From Candidatus Rifleibacterium amylolyticum (GTDB lineage: Bacteria > Muiribacteriota > Ozemobacteria > Ozemobacterales > Ozemobacteraceae), in contig JAACJG010000019.1 of NCBI GenBank assembly GCA_009917695.1, forward strand, positions 26,110 to 90,109: a stretch of DNA of 64,000 bases. Reading direction: 5' to 3'. Shown here piece after piece: positions 28,077 to 36,897 of this stretch (position 1 is the stretch's first letter; each line of letters begins with the position of its first letter). The notes under the pieces were generated by a model. The model made no database searches. It saw nothing but the letters and a program-made list of their open reading frames with translations, and had not been told where the DNA came from. A program made the translations under genes and the position numbers.

Positions 28077-28127
28077 TGTCATTTTTTGTCATCGACATAC
28101 TTAATATAATGTCATTTTTTGTCATCG
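28077..28127. promoter_or_regulatory. Two 18-bp direct repeats before the serine recombinase
   Basis: Identical 18-bp units at 28077-28094 and 28110-28127, each with two TGTCA(T) cores 11 bp apart. The unit spacing is 33 bp, about three helical turns, with an AT-rich segment between. This arrangement fits a cooperative operator or a recombinase accessory site. TGTCATT repeats with the same phase occur inside the 0.5-kb repeats at 32.1 and 32.65 kb. Confidence 0.6.
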
Positions 28128-28182
28128 TCTACTTGTTTTTGCTTTTTGTGTATAACCGGTCGGTGATACACGCTTTTCATCG

Positions 28183-28225
28183 CTAAAAAAAGCCAGACAA
28201 TCGGTTCTACAAGCCCGATTGTCTG
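28183..28225 (-). terminator. Intrinsic terminator after the tape-measure-like gene
   Basis: CAGACAATCGG and CCGATTGTCTG form an 11-bp stem (loop 10). On the minus strand it is followed by GCTTTTTTT. It lies 45 bp after the stop at 28271. Confidence 0.85.
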
Positions 28226-28270
28226 TAATTTATGTCTGACACCGCTCTTTCAAAAACAGCGGAATGATTC

Positions 28271-31200
28271 TTAGCCCCACATTGCTTTCTTGTCTGATGC
28301 CCGAATCAGCGTCTGCAAAGTTGCAACCATTTCTGGATCATCGCTGAATCGATCTCGCAATTCTTGCAAGGCCTTTGTTGTGTCGCCGCCCTGAATAATT
28401 ACGATTCTGTCACCGCGTTGGCTGACTTCGCCGAATAGAGACAGTGCTGCTCCCAATCTTTCTATACTGCGAGCATCTTTTTCTTGCTGCTTTGCCTTAA
28501 TCGCCTCTTCGGCTGCTTGCTCAGCGGCCAATGCTTCAAGCTTCGTTTGGTAGTATGCTTCTTGGTTCCGCTCGAATGCCGACAGGGCGGCGCTGCGCTC
28601 TTCATAACTCTTTGCCGCATTGTTGAAAATTTCTTCTTGGCGCCGCTTAACTTCTTCGTAAGCGGTCATTTGTTTTTCAAGATATTCCAGGTATTTTTCT
28701 GCATAGGCGCCTGCATCTGTTAACCGCAATGACTCAAGATCATACTTAGACGCGCCAGCCTGTTTTACCATGTCCAGCAGATACGGTGAAATATTGCGGT
28801 CCATGTAGCCTGTCTGCAGCTGGGCGAAAGCATCGTATTGCTGAGATGAGGATAGCTTATCCATGTCAATCATGCCGGTGATCTGGCTTAGTATGTTGGC
28901 GCGCAAGTTCGACGGCAAGCCGCCTGACATATACATAGTGTCGAGCCATGGCGCATATTGCGCGAAACCCTGCGCTACCTGGGTGTTTCTTTCGCCGGTT
29001 GCAGCGCCGAGAGAACGCGCCATTTCGGCAGCTGCCATTTTGATTTCGTGAGCTGCTTCGGCCAGGTCGGCAGTGTCTTTACCGCCGTCAGTCCAGTTAA
29101 GAGAATAGGAACCGCCGTAAGCAAGGTTAGCCGCTTTGCGATATGCCGCCTCTTGACCGACAAGGGCTTGATAATCAAAACCCTTTGCTGATTGCAGCTC
29201 GTAACCCATTTCGACCGATCTATTGTTTTTTTCGGCGCGCTCGATCGCTTCGTTAAGAGTGGCGAGGGCAGCACTGGCGCCCTGGTCGATCAGATTGTAT
29301 GTTCTGGTTTTCTTGCTGAAAAAGCCATCGCCGCTGTCACTCCAGCTGTAACCAGTCTGCGTGCCATGGTAACCAAATCGACCAGCGGCAAGCTGATTTT
29401 TGTCCTGCCAAGAGAGGTATGGCAGCATACTAACTTCGTGCGATTTAACCCACGCCGCACTCATCTGCGAACGCAAATCAGACGCGGCCTGCAAAGTTTC
29501 GGCTTTGAACTTTTCCTGCCTTCCGCCGAAGATGCCGCCCGAGCCAGTCAGTCTGCCGAGAACAAAATTAGTTGCCAGGTTGATGCCGAGGTTGCCGAAG
29601 TTAATGCCGCCTGCCGCATTCATGACCGGGTTGGACTGTGCAACCGATTTTGAAATGACTGTATTCAGGATGTTGCCAAGTGTCATGCTCAGATTGCTGA
29701 AGTCAGCATTTGCAAAGCCGGCCTGAACGGCTTCGGCGATGGTTTTTGATAGTGGTTCTTTTATGTCATTAAGCGTGTCTGGGATAGAGCCTCCAGCTGC
29801 AGTAAATAGCCCGCCGGACATGAAGTCCATCATCTTTGTATTAGCAGTAGCAAGCGTCATATTTTTCAGCTCGTTGCCCCAATTTTTGCCAGCGCCGGCC
29901 AACGTTGCAAGAACATCGTCGTTCAGATCGCGAAACTTCTTTTCGAGTTTGCCGGCCTCTGTATCGCCATCCTTCAGACCGACAGCGAAGCCGCCGGCAG
30001 CTGCTGCCATTGCTGTCAAAACATTCTGAGCATCCTTCAGGCTTTTTGTTGTTTTCAGGCTGAATCCAAAACTGTCTGCAAAGGTTTCCTGAAATTCCTG
30101 AATGAGAATCTTGCCTACAGCTAACTGTTTGTTGAGCTCATCTTGGGCTTGTTTCCTTTTTCTTCGGGCCTCTTCTTCCGCCTTGCGGCGTTCCTCTTCT
30201 ATTTCTTTTTTTCTGGCCGCTTCATCGGCTTCTTTCTTTGTTGCTTCTGCTTCCCTATCTTTTTGTGCCGATAGTTTACCAGCCAGCTTTATTCGCTCTC
30301 TCTGTGTTTCCAAGCTCTTTAATTCAAGAGTAATTCTATTCTCTTCCTTTTCAATAACCTTGTCGATTTCATCAAGCCAACCAACATTTATACCAGCAGA
30401 TTCGAGTATCCCCGCTGCTGATGAATAGCTTTCTGCTTTCTTTGCCTTATTGATAGCTGTTTGTTGTTGAGCAAGTTCGAATTTGCGCTCCCTGATTTTT
30501 GCTAACTGGCCGGCCTCGCCCTGATTGGCGGTTATTCCATTTAATCTATTCGAGGCGTTGACTATCTCGTCTATTTGCGTGGCAATCTGTGTTAACCATT
30601 CAACTGTTGGTATCATCACAGGTATGAGGCCTTCGCCAAGAGAATGTTTGAGATCTGTTACCGACGTGTCGAGTTGAGTAAATTTATCGTTGACGGTTGT
30701 TCCGTGCTTAGCCAGCACGTCGGCACTTGCACCCGCCTGCTCTAACACAGACTTTAACAGCAACGATCTATTATTCAGCAGTTCCGTTGCGTCAGAAGCT
30801 TGCTTAAAAGCCGGCGGCAGCAGTCCAAGCTGAATAAGCTCTTCTTTGCTACCTTTGCTTATTGCCTTGACGAGTCGGTCAAAAGTCTGCTCGATGCTCT
30901 GGCCGAATTCATCGCCCACTGCATCTGAAATCTGCCAGAGTCGCGCAATTTCGCCGACATCTGTAGAGACGCCCAGCTTCAAGGCCTTGTGGTTCATACG
31001 AATCAGAGTAAGATTATCAACCAGCCCATTGCTTGCCTTTTTTGTCGCCTGCTGAAGCTGATCGAAAGATATGCCCATTGTTGAAGTCAGTGTCTGCAAA
31101 TATAATCTGGCTTCTGAGAGCTGAGAGGCTTCCTTCGCCATCGAGAAGGCGCCCTTTACAGCAGTTCCAAGGGCTGCTGCAGAAAGAGCCGTCTTCACAA

Positions 31201-31357
31201 AAGACGAATCCATTATTCCTGCACCAGTCTTAACGTTCTGACCGGCCTTGTTGGCTTCGCTGCCTACGTCTTGCAACCCTTTTTGCACACTGCGCAAAAC
31301 CTGTTCGCTACGCCCGGCATCGGTTTCAATAATAATTTTTGTGCGTTGTTCAGACAT
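28271..31357 (-). CDS. Phage tail tape-measure-like protein (orphan)
   Basis: A 1028-residue protein. The N-terminus (VQKGLQDVGSEANKAGQNVK, then SSFVKTALSAAALGTAVKGA) and the region GQSIEQTFDRLVKAISKGSK, EELIQLGLLP are typical of long-tailed phage tape-measure proteins. A long charged coiled coil lies at about 355-410 (EADEAARKKEIEEERRKAEE). Middle regions are Gly/Ala-rich, and the C-terminus is helical (QEEIFNNAAKSYEERSAALS). In phage it spans the tail and sets its length. Here it has no tail, capsid or assembly gene beside it, so it may be a relic, a satellite tail-remodelling protein, or a large cargo protein. The ribosome binding site is weak; no frameshift seen. Confidence 0.75.
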   Translation of the reverse strand: MSEQRTKIIIETDAGRSEQVLRSVQKGLQDVGSEANKAGQNVKTGAGIMDSSFVKTALSAAALGTAVKGAFSMAKEASQLSEARLYLQTLTSTMGISFDQLQQATKKASNGLVDNLTLIRMNHKALKLGVSTDVGEIARLWQISDAVGDEFGQSIEQTFDRLVKAISKGSKEELIQLGLLPPAFKQASDATELLNNRSLLLKSVLEQAGASADVLAKHGTTVNDKFTQLDTSVTDLKHSLGEGLIPVMIPTVEWLTQIATQIDEIVNASNRLNGITANQGEAGQLAKIRERKFELAQQQTAINKAKKAESYSSAAGILESAGINVGWLDEIDKVIEKEENRITLELKSLETQRERIKLAGKLSAQKDREAEATKKEADEAARKKEIEEERRKAEEEARRKRKQAQDELNKQLAVGKILIQEFQETFADSFGFSLKTTKSLKDAQNVLTAMAAAAGGFAVGLKDGDTEAGKLEKKFRDLNDDVLATLAGAGKNWGNELKNMTLATANTKMMDFMSGGLFTAAGGSIPDTLNDIKEPLSKTIAEAVQAGFANADFSNLSMTLGNILNTVISKSVAQSNPVMNAAGGINFGNLGINLATNFVLGRLTGSGGIFGGRQEKFKAETLQAASDLRSQMSAAWVKSHEVSMLPYLSWQDKNQLAAGRFGYHGTQTGYSWSDSGDGFFSKKTRTYNLIDQGASAALATLNEAIERAEKNNRSVEMGYELQSAKGFDYQALVGQEAAYRKAANLAYGGSYSLNWTDGGKDTADLAEAAHEIKMAAAEMARSLGAATGERNTQVAQGFAQYAPWLDTMYMSGGLPSNLRANILSQITGMIDMDKLSSSQQYDAFAQLQTGYMDRNISPYLLDMVKQAGASKYDLESLRLTDAGAYAEKYLEYLEKQMTAYEEVKRRQEEIFNNAAKSYEERSAALSAFERNQEAYYQTKLEALAAEQAAEEAIKAKQQEKDARSIERLGAALSLFGEVSQRGDRIVIIQGGDTTKALQELRDRFSDDPEMVATLQTLIRASDKKAMWG

Positions 31358-31723
31358 AATGTATTCTTTCTATATTGTTCGAACGTCGCACTATAACGGT
31401 TATTACTAGAACTGATTCTATCACAAATCGGTGTTATGGCCTCAAAATCTGCATTTCACCCCCATTAATCGTGAATCTGCTGTGATCAATAATAGTATGT
31501 AGACACTTAATATTATAACCAAAAAGACTGTGTTTTCATACATCGAAAGCCCTGAAAACATTGATTATTATGCAGCTTCAACTATATTCACAAAAGACAT
31601 AAAAAACATGTTGTGCATGAAATATTAAAGGCTCACAACATTTAATACTCTGATCAATCATTGCCAGGCAAAACAATATGTCCCGCAGCATACTACCGCC
31701 AGAAAACCTGTTTTTCTTCTACT
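31358..31723. other. AT-rich intergenic region
   Basis: About 365 bases upstream of the tape-measure-like gene with no supportable coding frame. It should hold that gene's promoter on the minus strand, but I see no consensus pair I would defend. Confidence 0.5.
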
Positions 31724-31945
31724 TCGAAGGCTACAAAAGCAAACCGTAACCCTGTGAAGGTTTGCCGGTGAGAAGCCAGAAACCACCGGCCGCCACGAAT
31801 CTAATTACCTGAGAAGTTTTGAGAGAGGGGGAATTCTTGGAGCTGCTAATGTAGCGAGAGATAAAAGGGGCTCTGAGTCGTGATATTTGTCTGATTACTT
31901 TGGGTTGGTGCTAAATGGCCGGCCCAGGCACGCAAGACAAAAACT

Positions 31946-31977
31946 ACCCGGCCTTATTATGGCCGGGTTGTTTTTTG
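31946..31977 (+). terminator. Terminator-like hairpin in repeat A
   Basis: ACCCGGCC/GGCCGGGT around a 7-base loop, followed by TGTTTTTTG. Conserved in repeat B. Confidence 0.75.
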
Positions 31978-32181
31978 TCCAGCGTTGCCAAGGCCTCACA
32001 ACAGATTCAAGCACACCAGGTAATCAAAGTTACATTGAAGTTAAGCAAGTGGCGGCCGGTGAACAGGCTTTGAGGCCTGCCAGATTTTCGCCTGATCTGA
32101 TCTTGTCATTTGTTGTCATTCATTGTCATTCTGCTTTTGCAGCGAGAACAAAGGCAACTGGCTAAGGCGTGGCAAAAATGG

Positions 32182-32211
32182 AACCGGGCGGCAAGCCCGG
32201 TTTGCTTTTTG
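32182..32211 (+). terminator. Second terminator-like hairpin in repeat A
   Basis: AACCGGG/CCCGGTT stem followed by TGCTTTTT. The equivalent in repeat B keeps the pairing although its loop and stem bases differ. Confidence 0.65.
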
Positions 32212-32497
32212 CCCTGCCGTGCTCGGTGCCTTGACTCGAATCATCATAGCACCTCAACAAGTATACTTTTGCTGTCGAAGGCGCAAACCGCAGACCGGAA
32301 CCCTGTGAAGGTTTGCCGGTGAGAAGCCAGAGGCCACCGGCCGCCACGAATCTAATTGCCTGAGAAGTTTTGAGGGAGCGGGAAGGCCTGCAGCCGAAAA
32401 GCTTGCCTGAGCTATAACCATGCCTGCGTCATGATATTTGTCTGGTTTCTTTGGGGCTTGTGCTGAGTGGCCGGCCCGGGCACGCAAGACAAAAACT

Positions 32498-32528
32498 ACC
32501 CGGCCTTATTATGGCCGGGTTGTTTTTT
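32498..32528 (+). terminator. Terminator-like hairpin in repeat B
   Basis: Same ACCCGGCC/GGCCGGGT stem and T-run as in copy A. Confidence 0.75.
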
Positions 32529-32721
32529 GTCCAGCTTTGCCAAGGCCTGGCATGCGGCAAAGCACACCAGGTAATCAAAGTTACATTGAAGTTAAGCAAG
32601 TGGCGGCCGGTGAACAGGCCTTGAGGCCTGCCAGATTTTCGCCTGATCTGGTCTTGTCATTCATTGTCATTCTGCTTTTGCAGCGAGAACAAAGGCAACT
32701 GGCTAAGGCGTGGCAAAAATG

Positions 32722-32750
32722 GAACCGGTCGAAGGCCGGTTTGCTTTTTG
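32722..32750 (+). terminator. Second terminator-like hairpin in repeat B
   Basis: AACCGG/CCGGTT stem followed by TGCTTTTTG; differs from copy A in the loop and top of the stem. Confidence 0.6.
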
Positions 32751-32832
32751 CCCTGCCGGGCCGGTTGCCTTGACTCAAAATCATCTCAGGGCTGAAAGCC
32801 TGAAAAACGAAGTGGCGGCCGGAAAACGCCTT

Positions 32833-33924
32833 TCAGCTGCTTTTATCTGAATCTATCAACAGTTTTTCCATTGTGAGAACTGCATCATTCTGACTGCCTG
32901 GTATGTCATGCGCGTAAATGTCGCCGGTAATTCTGGTATTTGAGTGTCCAAGCCTTGCAGAAACAGAGGGTAAAGAGTTTTTATCTTTCAACAGCATACT
33001 TGCATGGGTATGTCTCAAATCATGTGACCTTACACCAGAGATACCAAGCTCTTTCGAGATGCGCTTAAGATGTTCGGTTAAGCGTCTCGGGTTAATGTGT
33101 CGGCGACCGCCGAACAACAGACCTTTGCGCTTTTCAATCGGAACCTGCCGGAATTCGTTAATGATTGAATGCGGTATCTCGAGCGTTCTGTATGATTTTT
33201 CTGTTTTAAGAGGCCTGAGATGCACACCGCCACGACTTTCAATCAACTGCCTTCTGATTGTGACGGTTCTTTTCTCAAGATCAATATCAGACCAGGCAAC
33301 GCCCAACGCCTCACCACGCCTGGCACCGGCAAACAGCAGCAGCAGACACGGAAACTTGTATTCTGATTCAAGGCACTTTTTATAGAGCATGTTGAATTCA
33401 TGCTTTGACAGAATCCTGTGCTTTGCCGGTTCTATTTTCGGCATTTTAACGCCCTTCAACGGGTTTCGAAAAATCAATTCATCTTCAATGGCCTGTCTCA
33501 ACGCAGCATTGAGAATTGAACGTACAAGATTAACTGTCCTGGGGGAACGTCGGGCACTCAACTGAGAAAAGAACCCGGCAAAAATAAGGGGTTTCAGATC
33601 TGCTAGATTGAATTTACCTAGTTCAGGCTTTATGTGATTATTTATCATCATAAAATAAAGCCGTTTAGTGGTATCAGCCTTGCCAGTTGAATACTTTGCA
33701 AGCCATGTATCAAGCCAATTCTCAAGGGTAACAGTAGAATTATGATCAATACCATTGATCTTTCGATACTTTTCCAGCAGTTCAAAGCTTTCTTTCAGAG
33801 TTTTTCCGGCCGGAAAGTGTGTTTCAACAATCCGGCCGGCTGCGTCTTTCGCCCTATGACGATAATAATAACGGCCATTTCTCTGATAGAAACAGCCGCC
33901 ACCTTTAGGCCTTCTGGCTGCCAT
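32833..33924 (-). CDS. Tyrosine recombinase/integrase (second integrase)
   Basis: A 363-residue phage-type integrase. The N-terminal AP2-like/arm-binding part (GGCFYQRNGRYYYRHRAKDA) is followed by a SAM-like core-binding domain and the catalytic domain with Arg in AGARRGEALG, HDLRHTHASMLL, LGHSNTRITGDIYAH; the last Tyr is the nucleophile. ATG at 33924 overlaps the upstream gene by 20 bp, with AGG before it; a longer in-frame start is less likely. It ends the replication operon, unlike the tRNA-adjacent integrase, so the island may be a composite of two elements or this enzyme may resolve or move an inner module. Confidence 0.92.
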   Translation of the reverse strand: MAARRPKGGGCFYQRNGRYYYRHRAKDAAGRIVETHFPAGKTLKESFELLEKYRKINGIDHNSTVTLENWLDTWLAKYSTGKADTTKRLYFMMINNHIKPELGKFNLADLKPLIFAGFFSQLSARRSPRTVNLVRSILNAALRQAIEDELIFRNPLKGVKMPKIEPAKHRILSKHEFNMLYKKCLESEYKFPCLLLLFAGARRGEALGVAWSDIDLEKRTVTIRRQLIESRGGVHLRPLKTEKSYRTLEIPHSIINEFRQVPIEKRKGLLFGGRRHINPRRLTEHLKRISKELGISGVRSHDLRHTHASMLLKDKNSLPSVSARLGHSNTRITGDIYAHDIPGSQNDAVLTMEKLLIDSDKSS

Positions 33925-34402
33925 CTGCGACCTGGTTATAGCTTTCAATAAGCAGCTGTGTGTGCTCAAAAATAATGAAGCCTTTTTCCATGCCAGCGGC
34001 TATATAATATGGAACAAGATCTATAACATTTTTGAACCAGCGCATTTTGCTGAGTTTCAATTCAGTTTTCTGCAAGTATGATTCAGACAGAGTTTCAATA
34101 TCTCTAAAGTCAGAGATGACAAAGTTATCAGATTTCAGCATGCCAACAAGCTGCCTGGTAATTGTTTCCGCTCCAGGCTCATCTTTTGCAATATCCCAGC
34201 ACACAAACAGACCAGATAGTAAACCGTAAAATTCTGCCAAGGCCTTAAGATCGACTACTTCAGAAAGAGCACTTGCAAGAGTTGTGTCAATTGAGCCGCA
34301 GAAGTCAAAGGCAGGAAGAGGCTCACGGTACCGACGACCGGCAGCAATTATTTCACACGCTTTGCCAAAGTATTTATGAGAGCCTTTATTGTTAACAAGC
34401 AT
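33905..34402 (-). CDS. Hypothetical island protein, 165 residues
   Basis: ATG with CAGGAG upstream. A soluble helical protein (FDFCGSIDTTLASALSEVVD; WFKNVIDLVPYYIAAGMEKG). No recognised domain. Its 3' end overlaps the integrase start by 20 bp, so the two are translated together, which suggests a function linked to integration or replication control. Confidence 0.65.
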   Translation of the reverse strand: MLVNNKGSHKYFGKACEIIAAGRRYREPLPAFDFCGSIDTTLASALSEVVDLKALAEFYGLLSGLFVCWDIAKDEPGAETITRQLVGMLKSDNFVISDFRDIETLSESYLQKTELKLSKMRWFKNVIDLVPYYIAAGMEKGFIIFEHTQLLIESYNQVADGSQKA

Positions 34403-34479
34403 ATTATAAATCTCCTGTAAAAAATTAGTTATCTAAGGCTGCTGTAAACGTGTTTGCTCAACAATCAGCAGCGGTTTTT

Positions 34480-34506
34480 GTAAAAGGCAGGGGCTTGCGC
34501 CCCTGC
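34480..34506 (-). terminator. Hairpin after the HTH gene at 34511-34744
   Basis: GCAGGGG/CCCCTGC stem with a 6-base loop, followed on the minus strand by CTTTTAC. A weak-to-moderate terminator or attenuator inside the replication operon. Confidence 0.5.
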
Positions 34507-34510
34507 AATC

Positions 34511-34744
34511 TCACTCTGGTAGAGCGAGGTTTAGAGCGTAATTCGGTAGATTTTCCATAAATCGGTCAACTTCGTGCCGGTCATAGATCTTCTTTCGGAT
34601 GCCAGGCAACTGGCGTGGAGTAAGAGCAGGAGCTATTTTGTCAATAAATACCTGCTCACAGAAACCGGTTAACTCGGCGGCCTCTGCAGCATTCAGCCAT
34701 CTGGCAAATGCAAGGCGCTGCCAGTTGATAGGTTTTCGTTTCAT
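34511..34744 (-). CDS. Small HTH-like protein, 77 residues
   Basis: WLNAAEAAELTGFCEQVFID followed by RQLPGIRKKIYDRHEVDRFM matches the pattern of an AlpA/excisionase HTH with its wing and EVDRFM helix. It lies between the primase C-terminal fragment (upstream) and the hypothetical/integrase pair. Likely DNA-binding regulator; weak ribosome binding site. Confidence 0.65.
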   Translation of the reverse strand: MKRKPINWQRLAFARWLNAAEAAELTGFCEQVFIDKIAPALTPRQLPGIRKKIYDRHEVDRFMENLPNYALNLALPE

Positions 34745-34762
34745 AATTTGATTATCTGCCTT

Positions 34763-35050
34763 TCAATGCTGAATTACAGAGGTCAAAACCGTGGCTTCGT
34801 TATGTTGGTCCCGGGAAGAATCTCTTTGAATCCCGCAATCGAGCCACAACCTCAAATCAAGACCGCTTTTGAATGCTTCGGTATGATCTTTGCCATAGCT
34901 ACGAAGAACGGGCCAAAGACGAGCATTGCCAAAGGCGTGAAGCCATAATAGCGAAGCGTTTTGACCGGCGCGGTCGTTATCCAGAGAGACAAGAATTTTT
35001 GAAGCACAAGCGAGAGCCTTATTTGCAGAATGTGCTGTGTTAAAAGTCAA
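34763..35050 (-). pseudogene. C-terminal fragment of the split CHC2/Toprim primase
   Basis: ILVSLDNDRAGQNASLLWLH carries the DxD of a Toprim domain, and YGKDHTEAFKSGLDLRLWL fits the end of phage and plasmid primases. These features are missing from the frame at 36319-37149, which ends just where this one should follow. A 1.3-kb inverted duplication with an IS110 fragment separates the halves. The frame itself is undamaged, so the break is recent or the two halves may still be made separately. Confidence 0.7.
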
Positions 35051-35150
35051 GTCGTTTTTGCTCTACACAGGCTAATTTCCTTATAATTTTCAGTGAAAGA
35101 CTCTCCTTTCCTGGCCAGCGCCCTTGCCTGCCGAAGAAGTTTATTCTCAA

Positions 35151-35838
35151 CGACACAGCGGCGAATGTCGCAATGTTTCAACGACATGGACATAGAAAAC
35201 AACACAGCCCTTGCGAGTTGTACGCTGGAAAAGAAAGGCAGCTGAATTCGTCGCAGCTGCTCATAAACGACTATTAGCCAGTCAGGAACGCCTGGTTTTT
35301 AGAGAAAGGTTCGTAGCATCACCATAGACACAGTGAAGCGGTTTCAGCTTGGCTGGAATGACGAGGATAGATATCACTATCGCTTTAACAGGGATTGCCG
35401 GAAGTCCACTTCGAAAGAGATGGCAGGCTGGAAAGAGCTCGCTGGTTGCCTCGTGGGATTGTCATTCCGTCTTATTCAATATCCCCAGGCGACTGTTGCG
35501 CCTCAAGATCAGGCGTCCTGATGTTTAGCACCGAAACGACTACTGACTGAGATATGTGCGTTTGCGGCGGCTCCGTTGCCAGCCTTCTTCTACGGCCCTG
35601 CAAAATCTGTTTTCGTTGTTGTCAGGTCAGACTTGATGCAATAGCTACCTCGGCCAGGAATGCGTCGGCGACGCCTATGGCGATAGGCGAGCACTATGAA
35701 TCAGCTTGGTCATTATATATTCACCTTGTAGGTGAATATATGTGCTACATATCCATGAACATTGATTTGTAGGAGCTTTCTACCACATCTCGGCTTGAGT
35801 AGAAAGAAGGAGGTGAATAAACTAATCTCGGTCATTGG
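35151..35838 (+). repeat. Inverted duplication, left arm (decayed copy of the primase region)
   Basis: Reads as the reverse complement of 36215-36897 with scattered substitutions and small indels that destroy the reading frame. It covers the primase segment from the CHC2-Toprim linker to the disrupted end plus about 120 bp beyond, including the hairpin ATATTCACC/GGTGAATAT (about 35720-35745). Confidence 0.75.
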
Positions 35839-35996
35839 TACCTTGATACCGCTTGCAGAATGTTTAGCCCACCTTCCCCTTACCTTAAAACTAAGACAGC
35901 ATTAGGCCTTGTGATTGCCGCATTCAGCCGTAATGAATAATGATAGTTTAAGGTAGGGTTCATTCTAACAAGTTTGAACAGATGTAGATTATTGTA

Positions 35997-36209
35997 ATGA
36001 AAAAAACTGATCGTCCGACCTATCTTGGCATAGACGTGTCAAAGAAAGTCTTGATTGCTGCTTGTATGGAACAGAGCGCAGGGCGCAGCTTTAACAACTT
36101 AACAAACTTTCGACCGTGCAAAAGATCGCCATTCAAGATTTCTCCCCGACATGCCGCGTTGTTCTGGAAGCCACCGGCGTGTATCATTCCGCTTCTTTTG
36201 TTGAATTTG
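35997..36209 (+). pseudogene. IS110-family transposase N-terminal fragment, frameshifted
   Basis: The frame starts TYLGIDVSKKVLIAACMEQS, the N-terminal DEDD motif of IS110 transposases. After a frameshift near 36110 the next frame continues TVQKIAIQDFSPTCRVVLEA, then TGVYHSASFVEFV, also typical. It stops at about 36209, where the right inverted arm begins, so some 80% of the transposase is gone. About 155 bp of unique sequence precede it; in IS110 elements such 5' sequence encodes the bridge RNA. Confidence 0.75.
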
Positions 36210-36214
36210 TAAGT

Positions 36215-36897
36215 CCAAATGACCGAGATTAGCTTATTCACCTTCCTTCTTTCTACCTGAAGCTTATCGGTAGAAAGCTCCTTACAAATCAATGTTCATG
36301 GACATGCAGCACATATATTCACCACAAGGTGAATATATAATGACCAAGCTGATTCATAGTGCCGCCTATCGCCATAGGCGTTGCCAGATCGCCGCATTCC
36401 TGGCCGAGAAGTATTGCATCAAGTTCAGATTCGACAACAACGAAAACAGATTTTGCAGGGCCGAAGAAGGCTGGCGCAACGGAGCCGCCGCAAACGAATA
36501 CATATCTCGGGTCAGTGTCGTTTTGCAAAGCAACATCAGGACGCCTGATCTTGAGGCGCAACAGTTCGTCAGATATTGAATAAGACGGAATGACAATCCC
36601 ACGAGGCAACCAAAGAGTTTTCCGCCTGCCATTCTCTTTAGTGACTTCCGGCAATCCCCAGCCAGGCCGATAGTGATATCTATCCTTGTCATTCCAGCCA
36701 AGCTGAAACCGCTTCACTGTGTCTATGGTGATGCCACGAACCTTCTGCAACCAGGCAAGCTGTTCCGGACTGGCCAATAGTCGTTTGTGAGCAGCTGCGA
36801 CGAATTCAGCCGCCTTCTTTTTCCACAACTCGCAAGGGGTTGTGTGTTGCTTTATGTCCATGTCGCCGGAAACATTGCGACATTCGCCGCTGTGTCG
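36215..36897 (-). repeat. Inverted duplication, right arm (within the primase gene)
   Basis: Partner of 35151-35838. The right arm is the better preserved copy and includes coding sequence of the primase from about 36340 rightwards. The two arms enclose a 376-bp centre with the IS110 fragment, forming a very large palindrome. Confidence 0.75.

Larger units (their letters stand above)
31724..32245 (+). repeat. 0.5-kb direct repeat, copy A, with hairpins
   Basis: Matches copy B (32275-32785) over most of its length, with one divergent stretch (about 31833-31880). Conserved parts include a 7-bp hairpin GCCGGTG/CACCGGC, a terminator-like hairpin (31946-31977), a block around 32010-32070, three TGTCATT units 11 bp apart (about 32104-32130), and a second terminator-like hairpin (32182-32211). 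No long conserved frame is seen on either strand, so a non-coding or structured-RNA role is more likely than protein. Confidence 0.75.
32275..32785 (+). repeat. 0.5-kb direct repeat, copy B, with hairpins
   Basis: Second copy of the element at 31724-32245, starting 551 bp later in the same orientation. It has the same two terminator-like hairpins (32498-32528 and 32722-32750) and the conserved middle block, but only two TGTCATT units where copy A has three, an exact 11-bp loss. It ends about 50 bp before the stop of the second integrase; a short third partial match (GAAGTGGCGGCCGG) lies at 32809. Confidence 0.75.

Noticed and set aside
31740..31800. Cobalamin riboswitch in the 0.5-kb repeats (GCCGGTG...GCC and CCGCCAC)
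   Set aside because: Some short matches are seen, but the conserved core is missing and no B12-related gene follows.
31887..32773. Several 60-110-codon frames in the 0.5-kb repeats
   Set aside because: They are not kept in the same frame between copies A and B beyond DNA similarity, lack ribosome binding sites and cross strong terminators.
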